Below, one piece after another: positions 18,441-25,799 of a stretch of DNA of 33,041 nt. Location of the stretch: the NCBI GenBank assembly GCA_016839515.1, contig JAEOUE010000116.1, forward strand, positions 1 through 33,041, given 5' to 3'. The translations under genes were made by a program, and so were the position numbers. The DNA is from Candidatus Hodarchaeum mangrovi (GTDB lineage: Archaea > Asgardarchaeota > Heimdallarchaeia > Hodarchaeales > Hodarchaeaceae). Numbering within the stretch: the stretch's first letter is position 1; each line of letters begins with the position of its first letter. Below the pieces are notes generated by a model. That model saw only the letters and a list, made by a program, of their open reading frames with translations. It was not told the DNA's origin and did no database searches.

Positions 18441-19346
18441 ATGATGAATATTCAATATTTTGATTGGGAACCTGAAAAAGGATTAGAAGAATATCAAGCC
18501 CGAATTTATAATGAAACAAATAACCCTACCCCTCCAATTACCCCAGAGTCAATCATTCAACGAAATAAGCAGGAAAAACCTGTTTTTTGTAGAATCGCAT
18601 TAACTGAAGAAAAAGAGCCTTTGGCTTATGTACAAGCACGAGACTATCCTGCTATTAAAGAAACTCACATCGGCTTTCCATGGGCTTTAACAAACTGCCC
18701 AAAAGGAGTACAAGATCGTCTTTTCGATGAAATGGTAACTTATGTAAAAAATCGAAAGGAATCAATGACAATAAGAGCAAATGCAGCATCTGAAAGAAAA
18801 GAAATTCTAGAATTCTTTAAGAAAAAAGGGCTAAAGGAAAAAACAAGAAGCTATCGATATGATATTGAGTTAAAAAAACTTAATGAAGCGAAATTCGAAG
18901 GTTATACCACCCAACTTGCAACTCTTGACGATATTGATAAGCTGGTTGAATTAATTCGCGAAGATGGCCGATTTGATGGCCAATTTCCCACTGATGAAGA
19001 CGTAAAAACGTATTTTACGGATAGAGTATTTGCTACAGGACATTGTATTCTTGTGTATAAAGATGACAATCTAGTTATGGCTTCAGCTCCTCTTATTTAT
19101 AAACTGCCTCCAGAAAATAAGGATACTCTTATTTTACGATTTCATTCGTATAGAAAAGGATCAGAAGGAGCTTATAGGCCTTTATTGGTAGAAATGGCGA
19201 AAGAATGCTTAAAAGCAAACTACGGAACACAATTTCCTATTAGTACTTTTGTTTCCCCATCTAGTGAAGAGATTTTCGCAACAATTTTAGATGATTTTGA
19301 TCCAGTAAAAACAGTTACAGGGTTTAGTTTTGGATTTGAGGAGTAA
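18441..19346 (+). CDS. GNAT-family acetyltransferase-like protein (two GNAT-like halves)
   Basis: A 301-residue protein whose halves each look like a GNAT fold. The N-terminal half (about 1-150) has EPLAYVQARDYP, a strand as in GNAT motif A, followed by helix-rich VQDRLFDEMVTYVKNR and the FFKKKGLKEKTRSYRYDI motif-B-like end. The C-terminal half (about 155-301) opens with TQLATLDDIDKLVELIRE, as GNAT domains do, and ends in strands. The CoA-binding Q/R-x-x-G-x-G/A loop is not clear in either half, so catalytic activity is uncertain. The ATG at 18441 is chosen because GAGGT lies six bases upstream; a longer frame from GTG 18381 would start inside the palindromic operator. The substrate is unknown. 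Confidence 0.65.
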   Translation: MMNIQYFDWEPEKGLEEYQARIYNETNNPTPPITPESIIQRNKQEKPVFCRIALTEEKEPLAYVQARDYPAIKETHIGFPWALTNCPKGVQDRLFDEMVTYVKNRKESMTIRANAASERKEILEFFKKKGLKEKTRSYRYDIELKKLNEAKFEGYTTQLATLDDIDKLVELIREDGRFDGQFPTDEDVKTYFTDRVFATGHCILVYKDDNLVMASAPLIYKLPPENKDTLILRFHSYRKGSEGAYRPLLVEMAKECLKANYGTQFPISTFVSPSSEEIFATILDDFDPVKTVTGFSFGFEE

Positions 19347-19359
19347 ATTACTCCTCAAA
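19335..19359 (+). terminator. 12-bp perfect inverted repeat over the GNAT stop codon
   Basis: The arm TTTGAGGAGTAA (19335-19346) and its exact complement (19348-19359) are separated by a single base. The left arm contains the last codons and the stop of the GNAT gene. In RNA this would form a strong short hairpin with a slightly opened loop. No long T-tract follows, so it is not a classical intrinsic terminator. It may instead protect the 3' end or be a protein-binding palindrome. Confidence 0.4.
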
Positions 19360-19612
19360 ATTCTCATGTTTCATTCTAAAATTAATTGGCTGGCTTACAA
19401 ATCACAATATTACTCGAGTATATCTTGCAGAAAAAGCAGCAGCAGCTCTCGAGAAGGCTGAAGACCATATTCTCTCATATTAATTAATGTTACAATATTT
19501 CCAAATAATCTAGACCAAAACTTGAATAATTCTCCAAGCAAAATGGGATTCTATCTAAGTAAGGAATGCTTATAATTTCATCAATCGATGTCATATTAAA
19601 TGGTTGATAACC

Positions 19613-20683
19613 ATGGAAATTAAAGTAGTTCCCCTTGCTAAGGAAGAATTAAAGCCAAAATATGAATCAGAGGAAAATCTCGGTTTTGGTCAAATATTTA
19701 CTGATCGAATGTTAGTTTCTCATTATCATGAGGGTTGGAGTGATCCTATTATCCAAAAATATGAACCATTAGTATTGGATCCTGCCGCAATTTGTTTACA
19801 ATACGGACAAAGTATTTTTGAAGGACAAAAGGCTTATCTTTCACGATCAGGGTCGATAAATCTTTTTAGACCTAATAAAAACGTTGAAAGATTTAAAGCT
19901 TCGGCTGCACGAATGGTTATGCCTTCAATTGATGATAATATTTATTTTGAAGGATTAAAAGAACTACTTCGATTAGAAAAAGACTGGATTCCATCATCAA
20001 TTGGTTCTTCTCTCTACATTCGCCCTACAATGTTAGGAATCGATGGTCGACTAGGTGTTCAACCTTCAAAAAAGTTTCTTTTTTACATAATATTATCTCC
20101 TTCAGGTTCTTTTTTCCCAGAAGGGTTTAAACCAGTCAAAATCTATGTTTCAGATTTCTGGATCCGAGCTGCACCTGGAGGGACAGGTTTTGCTAAAACT
20201 GGAGGAAATTATGGAGCTAGCTTATTAGTTGGGGAAGAAGCTACAAAAAAGGGATGTGATCAAGTTCTCTGGTTAGATGCTATACATAAAAAGTACGTTG
20301 AAGAAGTTGGGGCAATGAATATCTTTTTCATTATTGATGACGTGATTTATACAGCTCCATTGCAGTCAGGAACTATTTTAGCGGGAGTTACTAGGGAAAG
20401 CCTTATTTATATGGCAAAAGATCTAGGATATAAAGTAAATGAGGAAGCACTTTCTATTGAGCGAATTATTAATTGTATTAAAAACAAAACATTAACTGAG
20501 TGCTTTGGAAGTGGGACTGCTGCATCTATTGCTCCTGTAGGGGCGTTAACTTATAAAACGGAAGAATATGTTATTGATAACTTTGAAATTGGTCCTATTT
20601 CTCAAACCTTATATGATAAATTAATTGGAATTCAATATGGGCTAATCTCTGATCCTTATAACTGGATTGTGACTATTAATTAA
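19613..20683 (+). CDS. ilvE: Branched-chain amino acid aminotransferase (PLP fold type IV)
   Basis: A 356-residue class IV aminotransferase of the longer BCAT group II type. It transfers the amino group between glutamate and the 2-oxo acids of Leu, Ile and Val. Visible landmarks are YGQSIFEGQKAY (64-75), YIRPTMLG (135-142), the PLP lysine in GFAKTGGNYGASL (Lys195), the EVGAMN motif (231-236) and the phosphate-binding loop region near GTILAGVTRES (253-263) and FGSGTAA (298-304). The ATG at 19613 is preferred over a TTG three codons upstream; neither has a good ribosome site. The next aminotransferase gene begins 34 bases downstream, so both are likely in one transcript. Confidence 0.9.
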   Translation: MEIKVVPLAKEELKPKYESEENLGFGQIFTDRMLVSHYHEGWSDPIIQKYEPLVLDPAAICLQYGQSIFEGQKAYLSRSGSINLFRPNKNVERFKASAARMVMPSIDDNIYFEGLKELLRLEKDWIPSSIGSSLYIRPTMLGIDGRLGVQPSKKFLFYIILSPSGSFFPEGFKPVKIYVSDFWIRAAPGGTGFAKTGGNYGASLLVGEEATKKGCDQVLWLDAIHKKYVEEVGAMNIFFIIDDVIYTAPLQSGTILAGVTRESLIYMAKDLGYKVNEEALSIERIINCIKNKTLTECFGSGTAASIAPVGALTYKTEEYVIDNFEIGPISQTLYDKLIGIQYGLISDPYNWIVTIN

Positions 20684-20717
20684 TTTAAAAACTTATTTAA
20701 AATAGCAGGTTTTTCTT

Positions 20718-21842
20718 TTGAAATTAAATGAATTTAAGCTTGAACGTTATTTTGCAAAATATGAGTTTAAGACAGCTTATAATTTATGCGCCTCAGATTG
20801 TGAACCTTTGACAATCAATGATCTTTTAGAAATGGAAGAAGGATCTTTATCAGCTCTTAAAAAGCAAGGATTGGGCTATACTGAGTCAGCAGGAGATCCT
20901 GAATTATTAGAATTAGTCTCAGGGCTATATACTACTATTATACCTGACCAAATTCTAACTTTCTCTGGTGCAGAAGAAGCTATTTTTATTTTCATGAATG
21001 TTTTATTAAATCCAGGAGATCATATCATCGTACAATTTCCTGCGTATCAATCTCTTTTTGAAATCGCTCAGACCATTGGATGTAAAGTAACTCTATGGGA
21101 ATTGGACTCTCTAAATGATTGGGAGCTTGATCTTCAAGTTTTACTCGATGATATTAATCCTAGAACACGAGCTATTATCATTAATTTTCCTCATAATCCG
21201 ACTGGTACTCATATTTCGAGACAAAAACTAAACCAAATCATCGATATTGCACAAGAAAACAATATTTATCTATTTTCTGATGAAGTATATCGACTATTAG
21301 AATATAATTCTTTGCAAAGATTACCAGCAGTTTGTGATCTTTATGACAACGGAGTGTCACTAGGGGTCATGTCAAAAGCTTTTGGATTAGCTGGACTTCG
21401 TATTGGTTGGATTTCTTCACCTAATAGAGAATTATTAAAGCAATTATCTATGTTCAAAGATTATACAACTATCTGTAATAGTGCTTCAAGTGAATTTTTG
21501 GCCAAAATTGCATTAAAACAAGTAGATACAATAGTAGAACGCAACTTAAATATCATCAATCAGAATCATGAATTATTTTCTGAATTTTTTGCCAATTTTA
21601 AGGAATTTTTTAATTATATTCCTCCTAAAGCTGGTTCAGTTGCTTTTCCCTGCTTCAAATCAGACTCTTCATTTGAACAATTTTATATTGATCTTGCCAG
21701 AGAAAAAAATGTATTGCTTCTTCCTGGTTCAACCTTTAATTACCCCAACCGTTATTTTAGAATTGGATTTGGTAGAAAAGGAGTAGCTGGAGCTTTGGAT
21801 TTATTAAGTGAATTTATTAATTCATCTTTTTTGGTAAAATAA
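20718..21842 (+). CDS. Class I/II PLP aminotransferase (substrate unknown)
   Basis: A fold type I aminotransferase, 374 residues, of normal length. Motifs are FSGAEEAIF (82-90) in the cofactor cleft, NFPHNPTG (156-163) with the ring-contacting Asn, the pyridine-N Asp in SDEVYR (187-192), the PLP lysine in SKAFGLAGLRIGW (Lys220) and the carboxylate-binding Arg in YFRIGFGR near the C-terminus. The start is TTG with CAGGT about seven bases upstream. It is placed right after the branched-chain aminotransferase, so a role in amino acid synthesis or turnover is likely. The sequence does not fix the substrate (aspartate, aromatic or other). Confidence 0.85.
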   Translation: MKLNEFKLERYFAKYEFKTAYNLCASDCEPLTINDLLEMEEGSLSALKKQGLGYTESAGDPELLELVSGLYTTIIPDQILTFSGAEEAIFIFMNVLLNPGDHIIVQFPAYQSLFEIAQTIGCKVTLWELDSLNDWELDLQVLLDDINPRTRAIIINFPHNPTGTHISRQKLNQIIDIAQENNIYLFSDEVYRLLEYNSLQRLPAVCDLYDNGVSLGVMSKAFGLAGLRIGWISSPNRELLKQLSMFKDYTTICNSASSEFLAKIALKQVDTIVERNLNIINQNHELFSEFFANFKEFFNYIPPKAGSVAFPCFKSDSSFEQFYIDLAREKNVLLLPGSTFNYPNRYFRIGFGRKGVAGALDLLSEFINSSFLVK

Positions 21843-22055
21843 GGTAATAATTGGTGATATTGTATTAAATCATTACCTTTTTCACTTGATTCTTAATGGG
21901 GAAACAAATTAGGTTCATATACCATATTTAGTAATGATGGAGAAATAATTTATAAAGGGAAAATCAAATAAATACAGGAGAATTTGCTAACTAAATTCCT
22001 ATATGGATTCCTTACAAAATTATTATCTTATTTCAGATGCTAGAAGGGATATAAT

Positions 22056-22889
22056 TTGTCAAGCACAGAAAATAATTGTATAGAAAATTGTATCACAAAT
22101 GTCTGTCAGGGCTGTACAGATGCTTGCACTGAGCGTTGTGAAGGTAACTGCCAAGATGCTTGCGATCAAGCGTGTGAAAATGCCTGTAATCAAGCTTGTT
22201 CAAATGCTTGCTCAGATGTAACTTGTAGATGTGGACCTTCTACTTTAAATCTTCTTTTCTTCATGAGTGGTACCATCATTATCCCCTTTTTTAGTACCTT
22301 AATTCTTGGAATCTTTCAAGCCTTTGATCCACGGGGACCCTTATGGATGACGATATTTGGGTCAATAATTCTTGCAATTAATCTCTCAGGTATCAAATTT
22401 GGCAATTTCCAACATAAATCAACCTGTAATCTTAGCGATCTGCCCTATACCTCAAAGTTTGGATTTATTAAGATCACACATTCACATCACCCTAAAACAT
22501 TAATTTCAGAAGGCCATGAGCTCCTTTTTAAAGGTAGATATTTTTGCACAGGTTGTTATGGACTTCTAATTGGAACATTGTTAGCAATATTAGTTGCATT
22601 AGGGTATCTTTCCCTTGGATTAGCCCCTCAGATTTTGCCTTTAGTCATTCTATTAATACCGATCTGCTATCTCCCCATAATTCTTCGTTATAGTCTAGGA
22701 AATAGATCTGGAACCATTTTCAGATTTATTTCGAATGCCCTCTTACCAGTCGGAAGTTGTTTTCTCTTTATAGCAGTAGATTTTCTCTACCATGATTGGA
22801 TGTTAAATACACTAACAGTTCTTTTCGTCCTCTTCCTTGCCTCTTTAAGGGGTTTAATTGGTGCAAAGAGTAATAAATTTACTGAATAA
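22056..22889 (+). CDS. Cys-rich (C-x3)n N-terminal domain fused to DUF2085-like membrane protein
   Basis: A 277-residue protein. Residues 1-60 contain 14 cysteines; nine of them (Cys20, 24, 28, 32, 36, 40, 44, 48, 52) are exactly four residues apart, preceded by Cys8, 12 and 17 and followed by C-R-C (57, 59). Two hydrophobic segments follow (about 66-88 and 94-112). Next come a loop ending in HSHHPKTLISEG and FCTGCYGLLIG, matching the His/Pro and C-x-x-C pattern of DUF2085 proteins, and then further membrane segments (about 172-193, 195-212, 225-245, 250-270). Cys-rich segments of this kind usually bind metal or Fe-S clusters, but which one is not shown. The start is TTG after GAAGGGA. Confidence 0.75.
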   Translation: MSSTENNCIENCITNVCQGCTDACTERCEGNCQDACDQACENACNQACSNACSDVTCRCGPSTLNLLFFMSGTIIIPFFSTLILGIFQAFDPRGPLWMTIFGSIILAINLSGIKFGNFQHKSTCNLSDLPYTSKFGFIKITHSHHPKTLISEGHELLFKGRYFCTGCYGLLIGTLLAILVALGYLSLGLAPQILPLVILLIPICYLPIILRYSLGNRSGTIFRFISNALLPVGSCFLFIAVDFLYHDWMLNTLTVLFVLFLASLRGLIGAKSNKFTE

Positions 22890-23082
22890 CTTTAATTTGA
22901 AAATACAACGAAGATAATTTTAGGATAAAACCACTAATTACAAGGTCATTGTTAATTATTACATCTATTATCTCTTCTAAATATTATTTCCTTTACTCTC
23001 ACTCTGGAGTGCTCTGATTGATCTGACTTATTTTTTAAAAACATTTTCATTTAAATTGATACATTCCTAAGGATGCACTAGG

Positions 23083-23913
23083 TTACTCGATTTCATAAAC
23101 TTCGCCATATAGAGTACCAATGGCATAAATAGTTCCTATCAATACTTTAGGAACATAGATATCCCCATCTATGGAAAGAGAATGGATAACAGAACGAAAT
23201 TCATCTAATGAAACGTCAGAAGCAATCGATAGGTCTCCATATACTTTAAGATGTATTTTTTCATCTCTTTCTATATAAATTTTAAAAAAATCACGGGGAA
23301 GAGAAACATCACCATCAAAGCTTTTTGTAATAATAGTGGGGGGAGTATCACTCGAATATTTTTCGATTTTACCACAGTCACGAGCGATTTTTATAGTAAG
23401 AAGATAAAGATGGGATGGAACAAAAATTTGATCAACATTTCGAAGTTCTTTAACCTTTTTGAACGTTTTACGATCAATATCAGGACCAAAAGTTAATCGT
23501 TTAATATCCACGAATCTAATAGTTTCCTCAAGTTCCATTAAATCCTCTAAACTCAAATCTAAAGAATCAATATTTCCAATATACCCCTCTTCTTGAACTA
23601 AATAGCTATCGATTATCTCATTTAATAAGTCTGAAATTGTCTTTCCTTGCTCTCTAGCTTTTTCCACAATTAATCTATACTTTTGATAATCAAGTCCTCT
23701 TATACCAATTACTTCAGGTATCCTAGGACGACGAGGAGGTTTCGGGGGACGAGGAGGTTTCGGGGGCATAGAGTTCATACCTTCCCAAGATTTAGAAGAT
23801 TTATATTGATGCTTATTAGCTTTATCAGATTCCCATTTTAATTCTTCATCATTGTCATCATCATCTTCCCATTCATCTTCGTTGTAAGATTCTTCATTTT
23901 CTTCCTCTTTCAT
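23083..23913 (-). CDS. Acidic/proline-rich protein with ribbon-helix-helix-like domain and beta C-terminus
   Basis: A 276-residue protein. Residues 1-30 are highly acidic. Residues 49-66 are proline-rich, with the hexapeptide PPKPPR repeated twice (50-61). Residues about 70-106 (GLDYQKYRLIVEKAREQGK followed by TISDLLNEIIDSYL) fit a strand-helix-turn-helix as in CopG/Arc ribbon-helix-helix proteins. Residues about 125-276 are strand-rich with DGDVSLP and DGDIYVP motifs and a final run of short strands, possibly a bactofilin-like or other beta-solenoid fold. The combination is not one I know. AAGGAAG precedes the ATG. Each PPKPPR matches the class II SH3-ligand consensus P-x-x-P-x-R, though no SH3 protein is visible here. 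Confidence 0.65.
   Translation of the reverse strand: MKEEENEESYNEDEWEDDDDNDEELKWESDKANKHQYKSSKSWEGMNSMPPKPPRPPKPPRRPRIPEVIGIRGLDYQKYRLIVEKAREQGKTISDLLNEIIDSYLVQEEGYIGNIDSLDLSLEDLMELEETIRFVDIKRLTFGPDIDRKTFKKVKELRNVDQIFVPSHLYLLTIKIARDCGKIEKYSSDTPPTIITKSFDGDVSLPRDFFKIYIERDEKIHLKVYGDLSIASDVSLDEFRSVIHSLSIDGDIYVPKVLIGTIYAIGTLYGEVYEIE
23731..23766 (-). repeat. Perfect 18-bp tandem duplication encoding PPKPPR twice
   Basis: Two identical 18-base units (ACGAGGAGGTTTCGGGGG on the plus strand, 23731-23748 and 23749-23766) lie head to tail in frame inside the acidic/proline-rich gene. They are G-rich, unlike the AT-rich surroundings. Being identical, they are probably a recent duplication or are kept by conversion. 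Confidence 0.85.
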
Positions 23914-23948
23914 ATTTGCATACTTCCTTGATTGATATCCTTCTAACC

Positions 23949-24158
23949 TTAAAAAAATCGAAGAAGGTGAAAATATACGATTTCACATTTAGGGTTTGTT
24001 TTATGGGGATTTGGAGTTACCAATCTATGATTTTTACGATGGAAATCCTTGTGTGCAGTTTTATTGTATTTTTCAACAATATTTTTTACCATCTTTACAT
24101 ATTTTTCTGGATATAGAAGAAAAAATTCCTGTTCAATGCGCTCCAGCATTTTTTCCAT
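23949..24158 (-). CDS. Possible small protein, function unknown
   Basis: A 69-residue frame from ATG 24158 (a TTG lies one codon upstream). The first 35 residues (beginning MEKMLERIEQEFFLLYPEKY) look like an amphipathic helix, while the rest is basic and of ordinary random composition, ending in LLRFF. No strong ribosome site is present; AGGTTG directly abuts the start. In its favour, a TATA-like element and a set of TGTTA motifs lie just upstream in a layout suited to a minus-strand promoter. If it is not a gene, 23914-24447 is a 530-base non-coding stretch holding only that promoter. It could also be the leader of the downstream acidic/proline-rich gene. Confidence 0.3.
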   Translation of the reverse strand: MEKMLERIEQEFFLLYPEKYVKMVKNIVEKYNKTAHKDFHRKNHRLVTPNPHKTNPKCEIVYFHLLRFF

Positions 24159-24163
24159 CAACC

Positions 24164-24236
24164 TGTTAGTTCTGTGTTAACAGAATTATCATTGTTTAAA
24201 AATGTTACTATTGTTATCAATGTTAACATATATAAG
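24164..24236 (-). promoter_or_regulatory. Promoter with five TGTTA motifs (two TGTTAACA palindromes) and TATA box
   Basis: TGTTA occurs at 24164, 24175, 24203, 24212 and 24221; the last three are nine bases apart. Two of them form the palindrome TGTTAACA (24175-24182 and 24221-24228), the second extended to ATGTTAACAT. Directly beside it, the minus strand reads CTTATATAT (24236-24228), a good archaeal TATA box for a transcript starting near 24205 and reading toward 24158 and 23913. The motif cluster would lie over and downstream of the start site, as an archaeal repressor operator often does. Confidence 0.4.
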
Positions 24237-24447
24237 CTAGATTCTAAACCTACTTCTAGGTAAATAAAGCTAAAAATTTGTTTGATTTAACCATGAAAAA
24301 TAATTTATCTCTACTGCATCAAAGTAATAGTTATTTAAAGGAAGTATAAACTTTTAAAGAAGAAAATATGAAAAAAAAAATAACTTGCATTCTTCCTAAT
24401 ATAAAAATAAGGCAAAAAGAGAAAGATCTAGGAAGATGGATAGTCCC

Positions 24448-25305
24448 TTATTTATGCTTCAGAAAAGTACCTTGTCGATATTCCTCAAACGCTAATTGCA
24501 ATTCTGCTTGACTATTCATCACGATTGGCCCAGCCCAGGCAATAGGCTCCTTTAAAGGCATTCCACTAATAAATAGAAATCTGAATCCATTTTTACCTGC
24601 TTTTGCGTATATATATTCCCCATCATCAAAGGTGACTAATTGAGTGTCCTTAATTTGTTTAACGGACTGTTCATCAAAATATCCTTCACCATCAATTGCA
24701 TATGCTAAACAGGTGAACCCTTTATTAGTATCTAGAGTGAATGAGATTTCAGGTGGTATTGTAACATCTAGATATGTTGGTTCAACGACAATATCTTTGA
24801 CAGGTCCCTTTGTTCCATTTAAATTCCCTGCTATTAACTTTATTTCTATATTATTAGGAAAATGCAACTTAGGAATTTCTTCTTCCTTAATTTCTTGATA
24901 TCGTGGAGCCATCATTTTTGATTTTGCAGGAAGGTTCACCCATAATTGAAATCCTCCCATCCTTCCAGTTGAGGATGGTTGAGGCATCTCACTGTGGATT
25001 ATTCCTGAACCTGCAGTCATCCACTGTACATCACCAAGTCCAATAATTCCTCCATTACCTAAACTATCTTCATGTTTTATTTTCCCTTCGATCATATAGG
25101 TTACTGTTTCAATACCACGGTGTGGGTGCCAAGGGAATCCTGCAATATAGCTTTCTGGATTGTCTCCACGAAAATCATCCAGTAATAAGAATGGATCGAG
25201 TAGTTTTGCTTCATTATGAGCAAAAGCTCGTCTTAACCTAACTCCAGCACCTTCTAGGGTTGGTTGACTGTTTTTAACAGCGTTTATCTTGCGAAGTTGT
25301 TTCAT
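24448..25305 (-). CDS. Pirin family protein (bicupin)
   Basis: A 285-residue pirin, the usual length. The N-terminal cupin holds the metal ligands His60 and His62 in WHPHRG and His104 and Glu106 in GIIHSEMP, spaced as in human pirin and E. coli YhhW; GFQLWVNLP follows at the expected place. The C-terminal cupin (about 180-275) includes FTCLAYAIDGEGYF and FLFISGMPLKEPIAWAGPIVMNS, the conserved pirin ending. Some pirins oxidise quercetin and others act as redox-sensing regulators; the sequence does not choose between these. The ATG start has no clear ribosome site. The gene is probably transcribed alone. Confidence 0.93.
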   Translation of the reverse strand: MKQLRKINAVKNSQPTLEGAGVRLRRAFAHNEAKLLDPFLLLDDFRGDNPESYIAGFPWHPHRGIETVTYMIEGKIKHEDSLGNGGIIGLGDVQWMTAGSGIIHSEMPQPSSTGRMGGFQLWVNLPAKSKMMAPRYQEIKEEEIPKLHFPNNIEIKLIAGNLNGTKGPVKDIVVEPTYLDVTIPPEISFTLDTNKGFTCLAYAIDGEGYFDEQSVKQIKDTQLVTFDDGEYIYAKAGKNGFRFLFISGMPLKEPIAWAGPIVMNSQAELQLAFEEYRQGTFLKHK

Positions 25306-25367
25306 AAATAGACATATTTCTAGATGATTTTATATTTCTCTTTTCTTGATTCGCAAGTTTATTTAAA

Positions 25368-25778
25368 TTAAATCTCTCCATATAAGCGAAAAACAAAATC
25401 CTCGACCTCATGTGTAAACTTATTAATAAACTGGTTAAACATTTTATAATATGGGCAATAATCATCACTTATGACTTTATGCTGTTTCATATCCCAGATC
25501 AGTGGATAAAAAGTACAACCTTTCGGTCGTAGATCATAGATTGAACATAAACCTTCATTATTTAGGAAAAAACAAACTAATTCTCCATTATTTCGTTCTT
25601 TATTCCTTAATACTTTTAATCCATCTTCGGTTTTCATTGAAAATTGCGCTGGGTCTTTCTTCACCAGATCAGATATTCGTTTGATATCCTCTGGAGATAA
25701 AATCATTTCAGTTTCAACACAACAATGAAAACATTTTTTCTTTAAACAAATATCTCCCTTAACATTTAGCTCTTTCAG
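25368..25778 (-). CDS. YkgJ-like cysteine-cluster (Zn/Fe-chelating) protein, CTG start
   Basis: A 136-residue protein. From the proposed CTG at 25778 the N-terminus reads GDICLKKKCFHCCVETE (residues 8-24), giving Cys11, Cys16, Cys19 and Cys20, the C-x(n)-C-x-x-C-C motif of the YkgJ family. Downstream, ELVCFF, GLCSIYDLRPKGC and DDYCPYY supply four more Cys, completing a probable eight-Cys metal site. The first ATG (25706) would delete the four N-terminal Cys. No ATG, GTG or TTG lies in frame before them, and an in-frame TAA is at 25794-25796. AGGTGA sits seven bases before the CTG. The family is thought to bind Zn or Fe; its function is unknown. The gene starts 21 bases after the kinase stop, so they form an operon. 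Confidence 0.75.
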   Translation of the reverse strand: MKELNVKGDICLKKKCFHCCVETEMILSPEDIKRISDLVKKDPAQFSMKTEDGLKVLRNKERNNGELVCFFLNNEGLCSIYDLRPKGCTFYPLIWDMKQHKVISDDYCPYYKMFNQFINKFTHEVEDFVFRLYGEI

Positions 25779-25785
25779 GAATTGT

Positions 25786-25791
25786 TCACCT
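25786..25791 (-). promoter_or_regulatory. AGGTGA ribosome binding site deciding a CTG start
   Basis: On the minus strand AGGTGA occupies 25791-25786, a strong match to the archaeal anti-Shine-Dalgarno consensus, and is followed after seven bases by CTG at 25778-25776. This spacing is ideal and marks CTG as the start of the cysteine-cluster gene. The overlapping GTG within the AGGTGA is in another frame and meets a stop after three codons. Confidence 0.65.
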
Positions 25792-25799
25792 AATTATTT

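Noticed and set aside
19390..19483. Protein-like frame with ALEKAEDHILSY at its end, after the GNAT gene
   Set aside because: No start codon lies in frame, and the open stretch runs back into the GNAT gene in another frame. It could be a tiny remnant but cannot be supported.
24367..24510. Plus-strand frame starting MKKKITCILPN
   Set aside because: It runs antisense into the pirin gene, has no ribosome site or protein-like composition, and ends within pirin codons.
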